Part shown: piece after piece, positions 25,372 to 33,164 of the stretch
How the letters are laid out: every line of letters starts with the position of its first letter
Position numbering within the stretch: position 1 is the stretch's first letter
Source: Sorangium cellulosum So0157-2
GTDB lineage: Bacteria > Myxococcota_A > Polyangia > Polyangiales > Polyangiaceae
Length of the DNA: 64,000 nt
Direction: 5' to 3'
Assembly (NCBI RefSeq): GCF_000418325.1
Contig: NC_021658.1
Location: 11,670,001 to 11,734,000 of the forward strand
The notes under the pieces: model-generated
Told to the model about the DNA's origin: nothing
What the model saw: the letters and a program-made list of their open reading frames with translations, nothing else
Databases searched by the model: none
Position numbers and translations under genes: made by a program

Positions 25372-25460
25372 GGGCTCCGTCGGGACCGTGGGCTCCGTCG
25401 GGACCGTGGGCTCCGTCGGGGTCGGGACCGTGGGCGGGCTCCGTCGGGACCGTGGGCCCC
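25372..25460. repeat. 18-bp collagen-like coding repeat with a frame-changing irregularity
   Basis: Units of GGCTCCGTCGGGACCGTG repeat between 25372 and 25460; on the minus strand they encode GPDGAH. Around 25430 the spacing is disturbed: one unit carries four extra bases (GCGG on the plus strand), shifting the frame, and another carries a 6-base duplication. On the 5' coding side related units encode GERGADGERGADGANGAHG. Confidence 0.85.
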
Positions 25461-27107
25461 GTTCGCGCCGTCGGCCCCGCGCTCGCCGTCGGCGCCGCGC
25501 TCGCCGTGCCCGCCCCGCGCGCCGCGCGCCGACACCTTGGCGAGGAACTCCTGCCGCAGCCGCGATTTGCCCATGCCCGCCGCCGCGACCACCAGCATCG
25601 CGCCCGCGGTCGACTCCTCGATGCTCCGCTCGAGCTCCGCGGCCAGCACCGCGAGCTCCCGATCCCGACCGACGCACGCCACCGGCTTGCCCAGCAGCGC
25701 CGGCGCGGTCGCCACCTTGTGGTCGTCGCGCGCCCCGTGCAGGAAGCGCGCGCCCCCCTCGCAGCTCGTCTCGAACCGCCCGCCGAGCAGCCCCGCCGTC
25801 ACGTCGTCGATGCGCACCGCGGCCGAGGGCGCCGGATCGCCCCGCGCCGGCAGCAGCTGCACCGCCCGGTCGATGAGCTCCCCCATCGGGATGCGCGACG
25901 TGAGCTCCGCCCGCCCCGTGACGAGCGAGACCGGCGCGCCGCCGAGCAGCGCGCGCAGCGCGAGCGCGCAGCGGGCCGCCTGCGCCGCGAGATCCGTGGC
26001 CGCCTCGGCGCTCGTCAGCACCACGAGCGGCGAGCGCGCGTCGATGAGCTCGATCTGGCCCTGGTAGCGCGCCGCGAGCGCGCGCAGCTCCTCGACGCGC
26101 CCGAGCGCCCGCGCCTGCTCCTCCTCGTGCGAGCGCGTCTCGTCGTCGGGCTCCGAGCGCTCGTGCGCGAGCACGAGGCACGTGACGCGCCGCTCGCTGC
26201 TCGTGAGCTCCAGCACGCGCACCGGCGCGGGGGGCTCGCCCCCGGCCGCCGCGCCGGCGCTGCGGAGATCGATCGCGCCGAGCGCCTCGGCGACGGCCGC
26301 GCCGTCGCGGGGCCGATCGTCCGGCTGCTTCGCGAGCATGCTGGCGCAGAGCGCGTCGAGCTGCGCCGGCAGCTCGGGGCGGAGCTCGCGGAGGTGCGGC
26401 GGCTCGTCGAGGAGCACCTTGACCAGCACGGCGAGCGCGCCGACGCCCTGGAACGCGGCGCGCCCGGTGAGGCACTTGAAGAGCACGCAGCCGAGCGCGA
26501 ACACGTCGGCGCGGGCGTCGACGCTCCGCTCGCCGCGCGCCTGCTCGGGCGCCATGTACTCCGGGGTCCCGAGGACGGTGCCCGGCATCGTGAGCTGCTG
26601 GTCGATCCGGAAGCGCGCGATCCCGAAATCGAGCACCATCACCCGGTCGAGCCGCCCGTCGGCGAGGAGCAGGTTGCTCGGCTTGAGATCGCGGTGCACG
26701 ACGCCCTGCCGGTGGAGGCCGCCGAGGGTCCCGGCGACCCGCGCGACGACATCGACGCTCTCGGCGGCGGTGAGCCCCCGCTGCACCATGCGCTCGGCGA
26801 GCGTCTCGCCGGAGAGCCACTCCATCACCAGATACGGCTTGCCGCCCGCCGTGAGGCCGTGAGCGATGTACCGGACCACACCGGGGATGCGCAGCGCCGA
26901 GAGCGCCTCCACCTCGCAGGAGAAGCGGCGCTGCTCGCCCTTGCCGGCGCGGCGAAGCACCTTGAGAGCCACCGTGTCGCCGCTCTCCAGGTCGCGCGCC
27001 CGGTAGACGTGACCCATCCCACCGGAGCCGGCGAGGCCCTCGATCTCGAACCGCTCGTCGACGATCTCTCCCACGCGCATCAGCGGCCGTGGATCCAGCG
27101 ATATCAC
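25434..27107 (-). CDS. Ser/Thr protein kinase with cyclase-like and ATPase domains, N-terminal half
   Basis: GTG 27107 (or ATG 27080) starts a Hanks-type kinase: glycine loop GSGGMGHVY, Lys in TVALKVL, HRDLKPSNLL, DFGIARF and PEYMAPEQARG, residues about 15-270. Residues about 300-450 look like a degenerate nucleotide-cyclase-type domain (VTCLVLAHERSEPDD ... LVTGRAELTSR). Then comes an AAA ATPase start with Walker A (VAAAGMGKSRLRQEFL). The frame breaks in the collagen-like repeat just after. The order resembles PknK/TOMM-type kinase-cyclase-ATPase-TPR regulators. A cytoplasmic signalling role is inferred; the RBS is weak. Confidence 0.85.
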
Positions 27108-28139
27108 GCGCGAGGCTCGCTTCGCTGTAGGGCATTCCTGCTTTCGCCATGGGGGGTGGGCGAGCGACCGACATACGGAGTCAGCGCGTCTGCCCGGCGC
27201 GGAGCGTCATCGCGGCCCGGCGCGCCTCGCTACGTAAGACAGCTCATGATTCCTCCCGCGATCACGGCCTGGGTGAAGCGGTCATTGGCCAGAGAGGTCG
27301 CTGACCAAGGTGGGAAGGCGAGAGGATGATCCGGGTTTTCTCCCTACCTTCCCGCCGTCGTGTCGCGTGGACGGCGCGGTCGCGCCGCGGACGCGACCGC
27401 GTCGGGTGACGTCGCGATGTCGCGAGACGCCCTCGTGGCGAGGAGCGCGCGCCCGGGAGAACGCATTCCGTTCGGGCAGCACGCTTTTCCAAGAAAAGCG
27501 TCGGTGAGCGGTCGCCGGGGCCGCTGCTGGATCGCCGGCCGCGCCGCGGGGTCCACCCCGGGTGCTCCGGCTCGGCGGCAGCAATCCGCGCGCCGGCGGC
27601 GGGCCGCGGGTTCCAGCTGCAGCGAATTTTCCATGTACGGTCCACATCGACCTCAACCTGGTTGGGTGCCTGCCCGTTGGCGGGCCAGCCCCCGCCGGCG
27701 CCCTGGACCGCGCTCCGCATCGTCGAGGGCCGCCCCTGGCGGACGGGCGCATCGGAACGCTCGGACGCACCCCGCCGGCCGTACCCGCCGCTCGGGGCCC
27801 CCGGGCAGGCGCCTCGTGTGCATCGAGGGCGACCGCCGGGCGCCCCCACGGGCGCCGCCGCGACGGTTGCATCTTTAGTAAAATTCTTTACCATCGCTTC
27901 GCGCTGACAGCCTGGGTGAGATGGCGGGCGAACACCATGAGTGAAGTTTTTCCCCGGAGGCGTTATCTGCACCGGTGGTGCGCGCGAACTCGATCGATGA
28001 TTGAAGTTTTTGCCCCCTGACCTCGTCTGCGCCCCGTTGGTGTTCGCAGGCTCGCTCGGCGGCTAGGTGTGTATTGACACCCAGCCATGGAGCTGCGATG
28101 TATGGGCTGAGCTTGCCCTTACCTGACAGGAGACGTCGC
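27108..28139. other. Long intergenic region between the kinase and cytochrome genes
   Basis: The open frames in both directions look like shadows (Arg/Pro/Ala-rich, no RBS, no motif). The left 750 bases are very GC-rich; from about 27870 the DNA is less so, with a TTTAGTAAAATTCTTTACC patch and the 60-bp repeats at 27937-28056. The right end should hold the promoter of the cytochrome gene. I see nothing else. Confidence 0.5.
27937..28056. repeat. Two imperfect tandem 60-bp units
   Basis: Unit 1 (27937-27996) and unit 2 (27997-28056) both start ATGA, then TGAAGTTTTT after one variable base, and share TCTGC at positions 30-34 and a GC-rich GGTGG-like segment. The stretch 27877-27936 may be a third, more diverged unit (AAATTCTTTACC). 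The AT-rich TGAAGTTTTT core stands out in this genome. Confidence 0.6.
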
Positions 28140-28547
28140 ATGTCGATGAGCATGAAGCTGATGGGTGCCGTGTTGATGAGCGTCGGCATTGGCTTTGCGG
28201 GCGCTGCGTGGGCCGCGGGTGGGGCTGCGGATGTCCCCGCTTCTGTTGCCGAGGGGAAGGATTTCGGTTGCGGTGCAAAGGGACAGAAGGCCTGTCCGAT
28301 GCAGGGCTGGATGAAGACGGTCATGCAGTCCGCGACCACGAGCGGCGACGGCGCCAAGATCGCGTCGGCGCTGGACTACGTCGCGTCGAAGCCGCCGCCC
28401 GGGATGCCCAAGTGGGTCGCCATCTCGAAGGAAGGCGCGGAGAAGGCCAAGAAGGGCGACATCGACGGCGCCAAGGCGAGCTGCAAGGCCTGCCACGATC
28501 TGTACAAGGCGGAGTACAAGGCGAAGCTCCGCGACGCCGCCTTCTGA
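28140..28547 (+). CDS. Small periplasmic c-type cytochrome
   Basis: ATG 28140 follows AGGAG at 7 bases. The 135-residue product has a Sec signal (MKLMGAVLMSVGIGFAGAAW, cleaved near AWA) and a C-terminal heme-binding motif CKACH in KASCKACHDLYKAEYKAKLR. A C-terminal CxxCH on a four-helix-like protein resembles cytochrome c' or related small cytochromes. Two more Cys (FGCGAKGQKACPMQGWM) near the N-terminus may form a disulfide. It is probably an electron carrier or gas-binding protein in the periplasm; the partner is unknown. Confidence 0.85.
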   Translation: MSMSMKLMGAVLMSVGIGFAGAAWAAGGAADVPASVAEGKDFGCGAKGQKACPMQGWMKTVMQSATTSGDGAKIASALDYVASKPPPGMPKWVAISKEGAEKAKKGDIDGAKASCKACHDLYKAEYKAKLRDAAF

Positions 28548-28791
28548 GGCGCCTCTCTCTTCCTTACCCTCGCCTCTCCGTCCTCTACCCCTCGCGCCTG
28601 GCGCGCGATCTCCTGCCGCCCTGGCCGCAACCGCTCGCCAGGGCGCGCCGCAACCGCCGTCCCCCGAAACGCTGCTCGATCGGCCCTGGCCGCCAATCGG
28701 TCTGGGCTCGGTCCGCGGGCGCGGGCCGGCGCTGCCCCCGCCGCCGCTGGGCCCCGCGCCGCTGCTCCGCCGAACGCGCGGCCCGCGCCGC

Positions 28792-29670
28792 TCAACAGGC
28801 GTTCCCGCCGGCGGCCGCGCAGATCTCCTCGGGCGCGAGCGTCCGGCCAAAAACGCGGAGGCTGTCGAGCAGGCCGTCGAACTCGTCTTTGCCCGAGGGC
28901 TCTTCCGAGCCGATGAAGATGGGCTGTTCGCCCGAGGCGAGCACCGCTCCTGAGGAGCTCCGGTCGATCTCGACGCCGTTCACGTAGAGGCTCTGCGTCT
29001 GACCGTCGGAGAGACACGCGATGTGCGTCCACTCCCCGGGAACGACGGCATAAGGCACGTTCCGCTCGACCCCCATGGTGCAGCGGATCTCCCCGCCCGC
29101 CGTCAGGAAGATCGAGGGCTTCCCGCCGCTGTCGATCACGGCGTATCGCCCGCTCTTCGGCAGGGAGGCCGGGTTGATCCAGACATCGATGGTCATCGCG
29201 GGGGCCGCCCACGCGGCGTCGTGGCGAAACCGGAGGCTGCTCTTCCGCGTCACCCGGAGCGCCTGGCCGCCCTTGCCGGGCTCGTAACTCAGGTTCTCCG
29301 CCTGCTCCGGCTTGAAGCGATGCTGCGAGCCGTCGCCGGGATCCCCCTCGAACGCGAAGCACGCGATCAGCGACGGATCCGCCGCGTCGCACAACGCGGC
29401 CGGCTCCTCCGCGGGCTCCTCGACCGGCTCTTCCGCGGGCTCCTCGGCGGGGACCTCGACGGGGCCTTCGGCGGGCGCGTCCACCGGCGGCCCCTCGGCG
29501 GGAGCTTCACCGATGTCCCCGGCGGGCTCCTCGACGGGTTGCTCCGGTCGAGGCTCGGCTCGCTCTGGCTGGCGTGTGCCCCTCGCGTCGAGGGCGCAGC
29601 CTGGCACCGACAGCAGCAGAGCGGCCATGCCGGCCAAACAACGTGGTGAAAAGCGAGAGGAATAAGCCAT
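28792..29670 (-). CDS. LamG-domain lipoprotein
   Basis: ATG 29670 has AGGAG upstream; 292 residues. A lipobox (LLLSVPGC) is followed by a long Pro/Glu/Ala linker (EEPAEEPVEEPAEEP). From residue about 100 onward is a concanavalin-A-like LamG jelly roll: LIACFAFEGDPGDGS, AMTIDVWINPASLPKSGRY, GEWTHIACLSDGQTQSLYVN, EFDGLLDSLRVFGRTLAPEE. It likely binds carbohydrate or protein at the cell surface. Divergent to the beta-helix gene at 30104, with 433 bases between them. No catalytic residues evident. Confidence 0.88.
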   Translation of the reverse strand: MAYSSRFSPRCLAGMAALLLSVPGCALDARGTRQPERAEPRPEQPVEEPAGDIGEAPAEGPPVDAPAEGPVEVPAEEPAEEPVEEPAEEPAALCDAADPSLIACFAFEGDPGDGSQHRFKPEQAENLSYEPGKGGQALRVTRKSSLRFRHDAAWAAPAMTIDVWINPASLPKSGRYAVIDSGGKPSIFLTAGGEIRCTMGVERNVPYAVVPGEWTHIACLSDGQTQSLYVNGVEIDRSSSGAVLASGEQPIFIGSEEPSGKDEFDGLLDSLRVFGRTLAPEEICAAAGGNAC

Positions 29671-30103
29671 GCTGCGTCTCCTGCGGCCAGCAGCCTATCC
29701 CAAAAGGCCGCGCCATGTCACCGAGAGTCGCACGAGACTCGAGAGCCCAAAGCCGTGCCTCGGAGCGCGGGACAGCCGCTCCGCAGCACGGATCTCTGGA
29801 ACATCGAGAGCATAACTTTTCATCGTCATTCCGAGAGGGCCCATGTGCTTTGACGCGGACGCGGCGCGCAACGGGCGAGGGGTCGTGAACCGTAGAGGGG
29901 CGCGCCCCGGGCGGTCGCGCGGACGCCGCCGCGCGCGTCCTCGGGCTGGAGATGAGAGAGGGGACCACCGAGGCACGGAGGGCACAGAGGGGTGAGGAGA
30001 ATGAAGTGTGATTTCCGTGGTCGCTGTGGCTTAATGAGCTTCTCCGGGCGACCGAGCCAGGAGCACGGTTCGACCTGACAGGACTTTCGCGCAAAGGCGC
30101 CCC
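29671..30103. other. Divergent promoter region
   Basis: No gene is supported. The stretch 29790-30030 is lower in GC than the flanks, with GAGCATAACTTTTCATCGTC and AATGAAGTGTGATTTCCGTG, and should hold promoters for the LamG lipoprotein (leftward) and the beta-helix protein (rightward). I cannot point to specific boxes. Confidence 0.4.
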
Positions 30104-32200
30104 ATGACCACCAGGATTGCTGCGCTCGTTGCCGACCGGCGATCGGGACGCCCGACGCGCCGGCGCGCCGTGGCCCTGCGGCCCCTGCTGCTGCTCACGG
30201 CAACGTGGGTTTCGGAGGGCTGCGACAGGGACGCTCCCGGGGTGCCTCCAGCGGAGGCGCCGGATGGCGGCGGCGGGACGGCCGCGCCGGGGTGCGCGCC
30301 CGGCGAGCTCGCGACGGCCTCGGGGTGCGAGCCCGCGGGCATTCCGCCCGAGGCCTGCGGCGCCGGCTTCACGCCGGGCGACCGCGCGTGCGCGCCCGTC
30401 CTGCCGCCCGCGCCCTGCGCCGCCGGGACGATGGCGGTGCCGGGAGAGACGGCCTGTCGCGAGGTCGCGCCGTGCGGCGAGGGGGCGTGGGGCGACCTCC
30501 CCGTGGACGAGCAGACCCAGTTCGTCGACGCCGCCTACGCGGGGGCCGACGCCGACGGCAGCGCGGCGAAGCCCTGGAGGACCGTCGGCGATGGCGTCCT
30601 CGCGGCCGCGCCCGGCGGGGTCGTCGCGGTCGCGGCGGGGACGTACGCAGAGGACGTGATCGTCGACAAGCCGGTACGGCTGTGGGGGAGATGCCCTGCG
30701 ATGGTCGAGATCGCCGGGGCGGGGCCGGACACGAGCGCGGCCATCACGGTCGATCCGGGCGCCGACGCGGCCGAGATACGGGGCCTCGCGGTCCGCAGCG
30801 CGGGCGTGGGCATCGTGGTCTCCGGATCCAGCGGGGTCGTTGTCGACGAGGTCTGGGTGCACGGCACGGGCGCCCAGGGCGTCAAGGTGTACAACGAGCA
30901 CGGCCCGGCGCAGCTCACCGTCCGCGGCGCGCTCATCGAAGAGGCCCATTCGGTCGGCGCCCACTGCGCGGGGGCCGAGCTCGTCCTCGAATCGTCGGTC
31001 GTGCGGGGCACCCTCGAGACCGCCGAGTTCCGGGGGTCGGGCATCGGCGCGAGCCGGGGAGAGGGTGACGCGCCGGCCTCGGTCACGGTGCGCGGCTCGA
31101 TCATCGAGCAGAGCCGTGGAACCGGCGTGTACATCATCGCCTCCGAGGCGGTCGTCGAGGACAGCGTGATCCGCGACAGCCTCGGGATCGACGCCGACGC
31201 CGCGGGGATGGGCGTCGTCGCGTTCCGGAACAGCCGGGGCCAGCCGGGCGAGGTGGCCATCCGGCGCAGCGTCATCGAGGGCAATGAGGAGGCGGGGATG
31301 TTCGTCCAGGGCTCGTCCGCCACCGTCGAGGACACCGTGGTGCGCGACACGCGGCCTTACCCGGGGAAGCTGCGGACAGGGTGGGGCATCTATGTCGTCG
31401 CCGACATCGCGGCTGGCCTGCGATCCGAGGCGACCCTGGAGCGCGTCGTCGTCGAGCGAAGTCGTGACGTGGGCGTCGCGCTCTTCGGCGCCGACGGCTC
31501 GCTCGATGGCGTGATCGTGCGCGACACCCTCCCGCGCGACATGGACGGGAACCACGGTATCGGGCTCGCGGTCGCCTCCGGCAACGAGCTCCACGGCCGC
31601 GTCACGGCGCGCGGCGCCGTCATCGAGGGGAGCCGCACCGCGGGGGTCTTCATCGAAGGAGCCGAGGCGACGCTGGAAGGGGTCGCGATCCGCCGCACGC
31701 TCCCGCGCGCCTCGGACGAGCGTTTCGGCCGAGGCATCGCGGTCCAAGGCCTCGACGCGCAGGGCGCGCCGAGCCGCCTCGAGCTCCGGTCGTCGCTCGT
31801 CGAGGACAGCGTCGAGACGGGGCTCTCGATCATCGGGTCGACGGCCACCCTGGAGGCGACGACCGTCCGCGGCACCCGGAGCTCCTCCGACGGGCTCAAG
31901 GGGAACGGCGTCACGGTGAGCAAGGACGCCGACGACGCGGAGGTGACGTTGACCGACGTGCGCATCGAGGAGAACGACGGCGCGGCCGTCGCGAGCTTCG
32001 GCGCCGCGGTCTCGCTCGAGCGCACCACGCTCGAGTGCAACTTCATCGATCTCAACGTGGAGGCGGAGCTCGGCACGGCGGGGAAGATCACGGACAGCGG
32101 CCAGAACCAGTGCGGCTGCCAGGGCGTGAGCATCCCGTGCCAGGTCAAGAGCGAGGGGCTCACGCCGCCCGAGCCGCTCCCGCCGGCGCTGGAGCCGTGA
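30104..32200 (+). CDS. Secreted right-handed parallel beta-helix protein
   Basis: The 698-residue product starts MTTRIAALVADRRSGRPTRR; a hydrophobic segment (ALRPLLLLTATWVSEGC) ends in a possible lipobox Cys. A Cys/Pro-rich region follows, then the DUF1565-like entry (DAAYAGADADGSAAKPWRTV, GDGVLAAAPG). Residues about 190-650 form many beta-helix rungs with repeating VEDSVIRDS, VIEGNEEAGMFV and VVERSRDVGVALF patterns, as in pectate-lyase-like and PbH1 proteins. It could be a surface adhesin or polysaccharide-acting enzyme; no catalytic set is visible. The Cys-rich C-terminus (NQCGCQGVSIPC) is probably disulfide-bonded. Confidence 0.85.
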   Translation: MTTRIAALVADRRSGRPTRRRAVALRPLLLLTATWVSEGCDRDAPGVPPAEAPDGGGGTAAPGCAPGELATASGCEPAGIPPEACGAGFTPGDRACAPVLPPAPCAAGTMAVPGETACREVAPCGEGAWGDLPVDEQTQFVDAAYAGADADGSAAKPWRTVGDGVLAAAPGGVVAVAAGTYAEDVIVDKPVRLWGRCPAMVEIAGAGPDTSAAITVDPGADAAEIRGLAVRSAGVGIVVSGSSGVVVDEVWVHGTGAQGVKVYNEHGPAQLTVRGALIEEAHSVGAHCAGAELVLESSVVRGTLETAEFRGSGIGASRGEGDAPASVTVRGSIIEQSRGTGVYIIASEAVVEDSVIRDSLGIDADAAGMGVVAFRNSRGQPGEVAIRRSVIEGNEEAGMFVQGSSATVEDTVVRDTRPYPGKLRTGWGIYVVADIAAGLRSEATLERVVVERSRDVGVALFGADGSLDGVIVRDTLPRDMDGNHGIGLAVASGNELHGRVTARGAVIEGSRTAGVFIEGAEATLEGVAIRRTLPRASDERFGRGIAVQGLDAQGAPSRLELRSSLVEDSVETGLSIIGSTATLEATTVRGTRSSSDGLKGNGVTVSKDADDAEVTLTDVRIEENDGAAVASFGAAVSLERTTLECNFIDLNVEAELGTAGKITDSGQNQCGCQGVSIPCQVKSEGLTPPEPLPPALEP

Positions 32201-32282
32201 GCGAGCGCCGCGTGGCCGGGTGAAACGGGTCAGCCCGCGGGCACCACCGTAGAATTTGCGATGAAGCGCAACGGGCCTTGCA

Positions 32283-33140
32283 TCATCGAGGCTGTCCGGA
32301 CGCCGGGCGCCCGCGCTCGAGATCGAACGCGTCCCCCGCGCTCAGCACGTGGAGCCGCACGTCAAAGAGGCTGAGCACGCGGTCGCCCTCCTCCTCGCCG
32401 ATGTTCGTGTGGCTGAGGTTGCGTCCGTCGACGACGTAGACTGCGCCTGTTCCGAGCGCGCGCAGGCGGCGATCCGGCTCGATCGCGGCGGCGGTGTCCT
32501 CGTCGATGCCGATCCCGAGCAAGCGGGGGTTGTGGGCGACGGCGCCGAGCAGACGGCCGAGCCTGCCGCGCTGAGCGAAGTGCTGGTCGACGAGGAGATC
32601 GCGCACCAGCCCGAGGCCGGGCGCCATGCGCACGGCGCCGCGCACCTTCGCGGACTCCTCGCCCGCCCCGCCCACGAGCATCGTCTCGCTCATGACCGAG
32701 GCGCCGGCCGAGGTGCCCGCGATGGTGCCGCCGCGCCGGTACACCGCGCAGATCGCGTCGGCGAGGCGGCTGCCCCCGAGCTTGCTCGTGATCTTGAGCT
32801 GATCGCCCCCGGTGAAGAACACGCACCCCGCCCCCTCGAGCATGCTCAGCCAGCGCGCCTCGCCGGCGTCGCCGCGCTCGGCGATATCGAGGTGCGCGAC
32901 CTCGGCCGCGCCGAGCGCCCGGAAGACCCGCTCGTACTCGACCCAGAGCTCGCCGGCGACGTCGCTCGCGACCGTGGCCACCACGATCGGCCGCCCGCCG
33001 GCGCGCGCCACCACGTCGCGCAGGATCTCCCGCTCGCCCTCCTTGTCTTCGTGTCCTCCGATGAGCACCAGCGCGCCGCCCGGCCCGCCCGCCGGAGGCT
33101 CCCTGTCCGGCCCTTCAGCGTTCCCTTTGCTTCCGACCAT
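32283..33140 (-). CDS. cphB: Cyanophycinase (second paralogue)
   Basis: 285 residues from ATG 33140. Serine-peptidase-like class I glutamine amidotransferase fold with the nucleophile Ser145 in GTIAGTSAGAS, FTGGDQLKITSKL and DQHFAQRGRLGRLL, all cyanophycinase signatures. It hydrolyses cyanophycin (multi-L-arginyl-poly-L-aspartate) to beta-Asp-Arg dipeptides in the cytoplasm. It lies 24 bases after cyanophycin synthetase and is the last gene of the operon. Relative to the first cyanophycinase it carries a Gly/Pro-rich N-terminal extension (about residues 1-22) and a Pro/Arg-rich tail, so specificity or processing could differ. Confidence 0.93.
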   Translation of the reverse strand: MVGSKGNAEGPDREPPAGGPGGALVLIGGHEDKEGEREILRDVVARAGGRPIVVATVASDVAGELWVEYERVFRALGAAEVAHLDIAERGDAGEARWLSMLEGAGCVFFTGGDQLKITSKLGGSRLADAICAVYRRGGTIAGTSAGASVMSETMLVGGAGEESAKVRGAVRMAPGLGLVRDLLVDQHFAQRGRLGRLLGAVAHNPRLLGIGIDEDTAAAIEPDRRLRALGTGAVYVVDGRNLSHTNIGEEEGDRVLSLFDVRLHVLSAGDAFDLERGRPASGQPR

Positions 33141-33164
33141 GCAACTCGACCTTTCGGTGGAGCG

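Noticed and set aside
22884..25430. Continuation of the kinase frame past the collagen-like repeat to 22884
   Set aside because: That frame loses all motifs after the repeat and becomes Arg/Gly/Ala-rich, while the ATPase and TPR motifs continue in the adjacent frame to 23015.
27262..27972. A 236-residue minus-strand protein before the cytochrome gene
   Set aside because: It has no RBS or motif, has simple Arg/Pro/Gly-rich composition, and crosses the 60-bp repeats.
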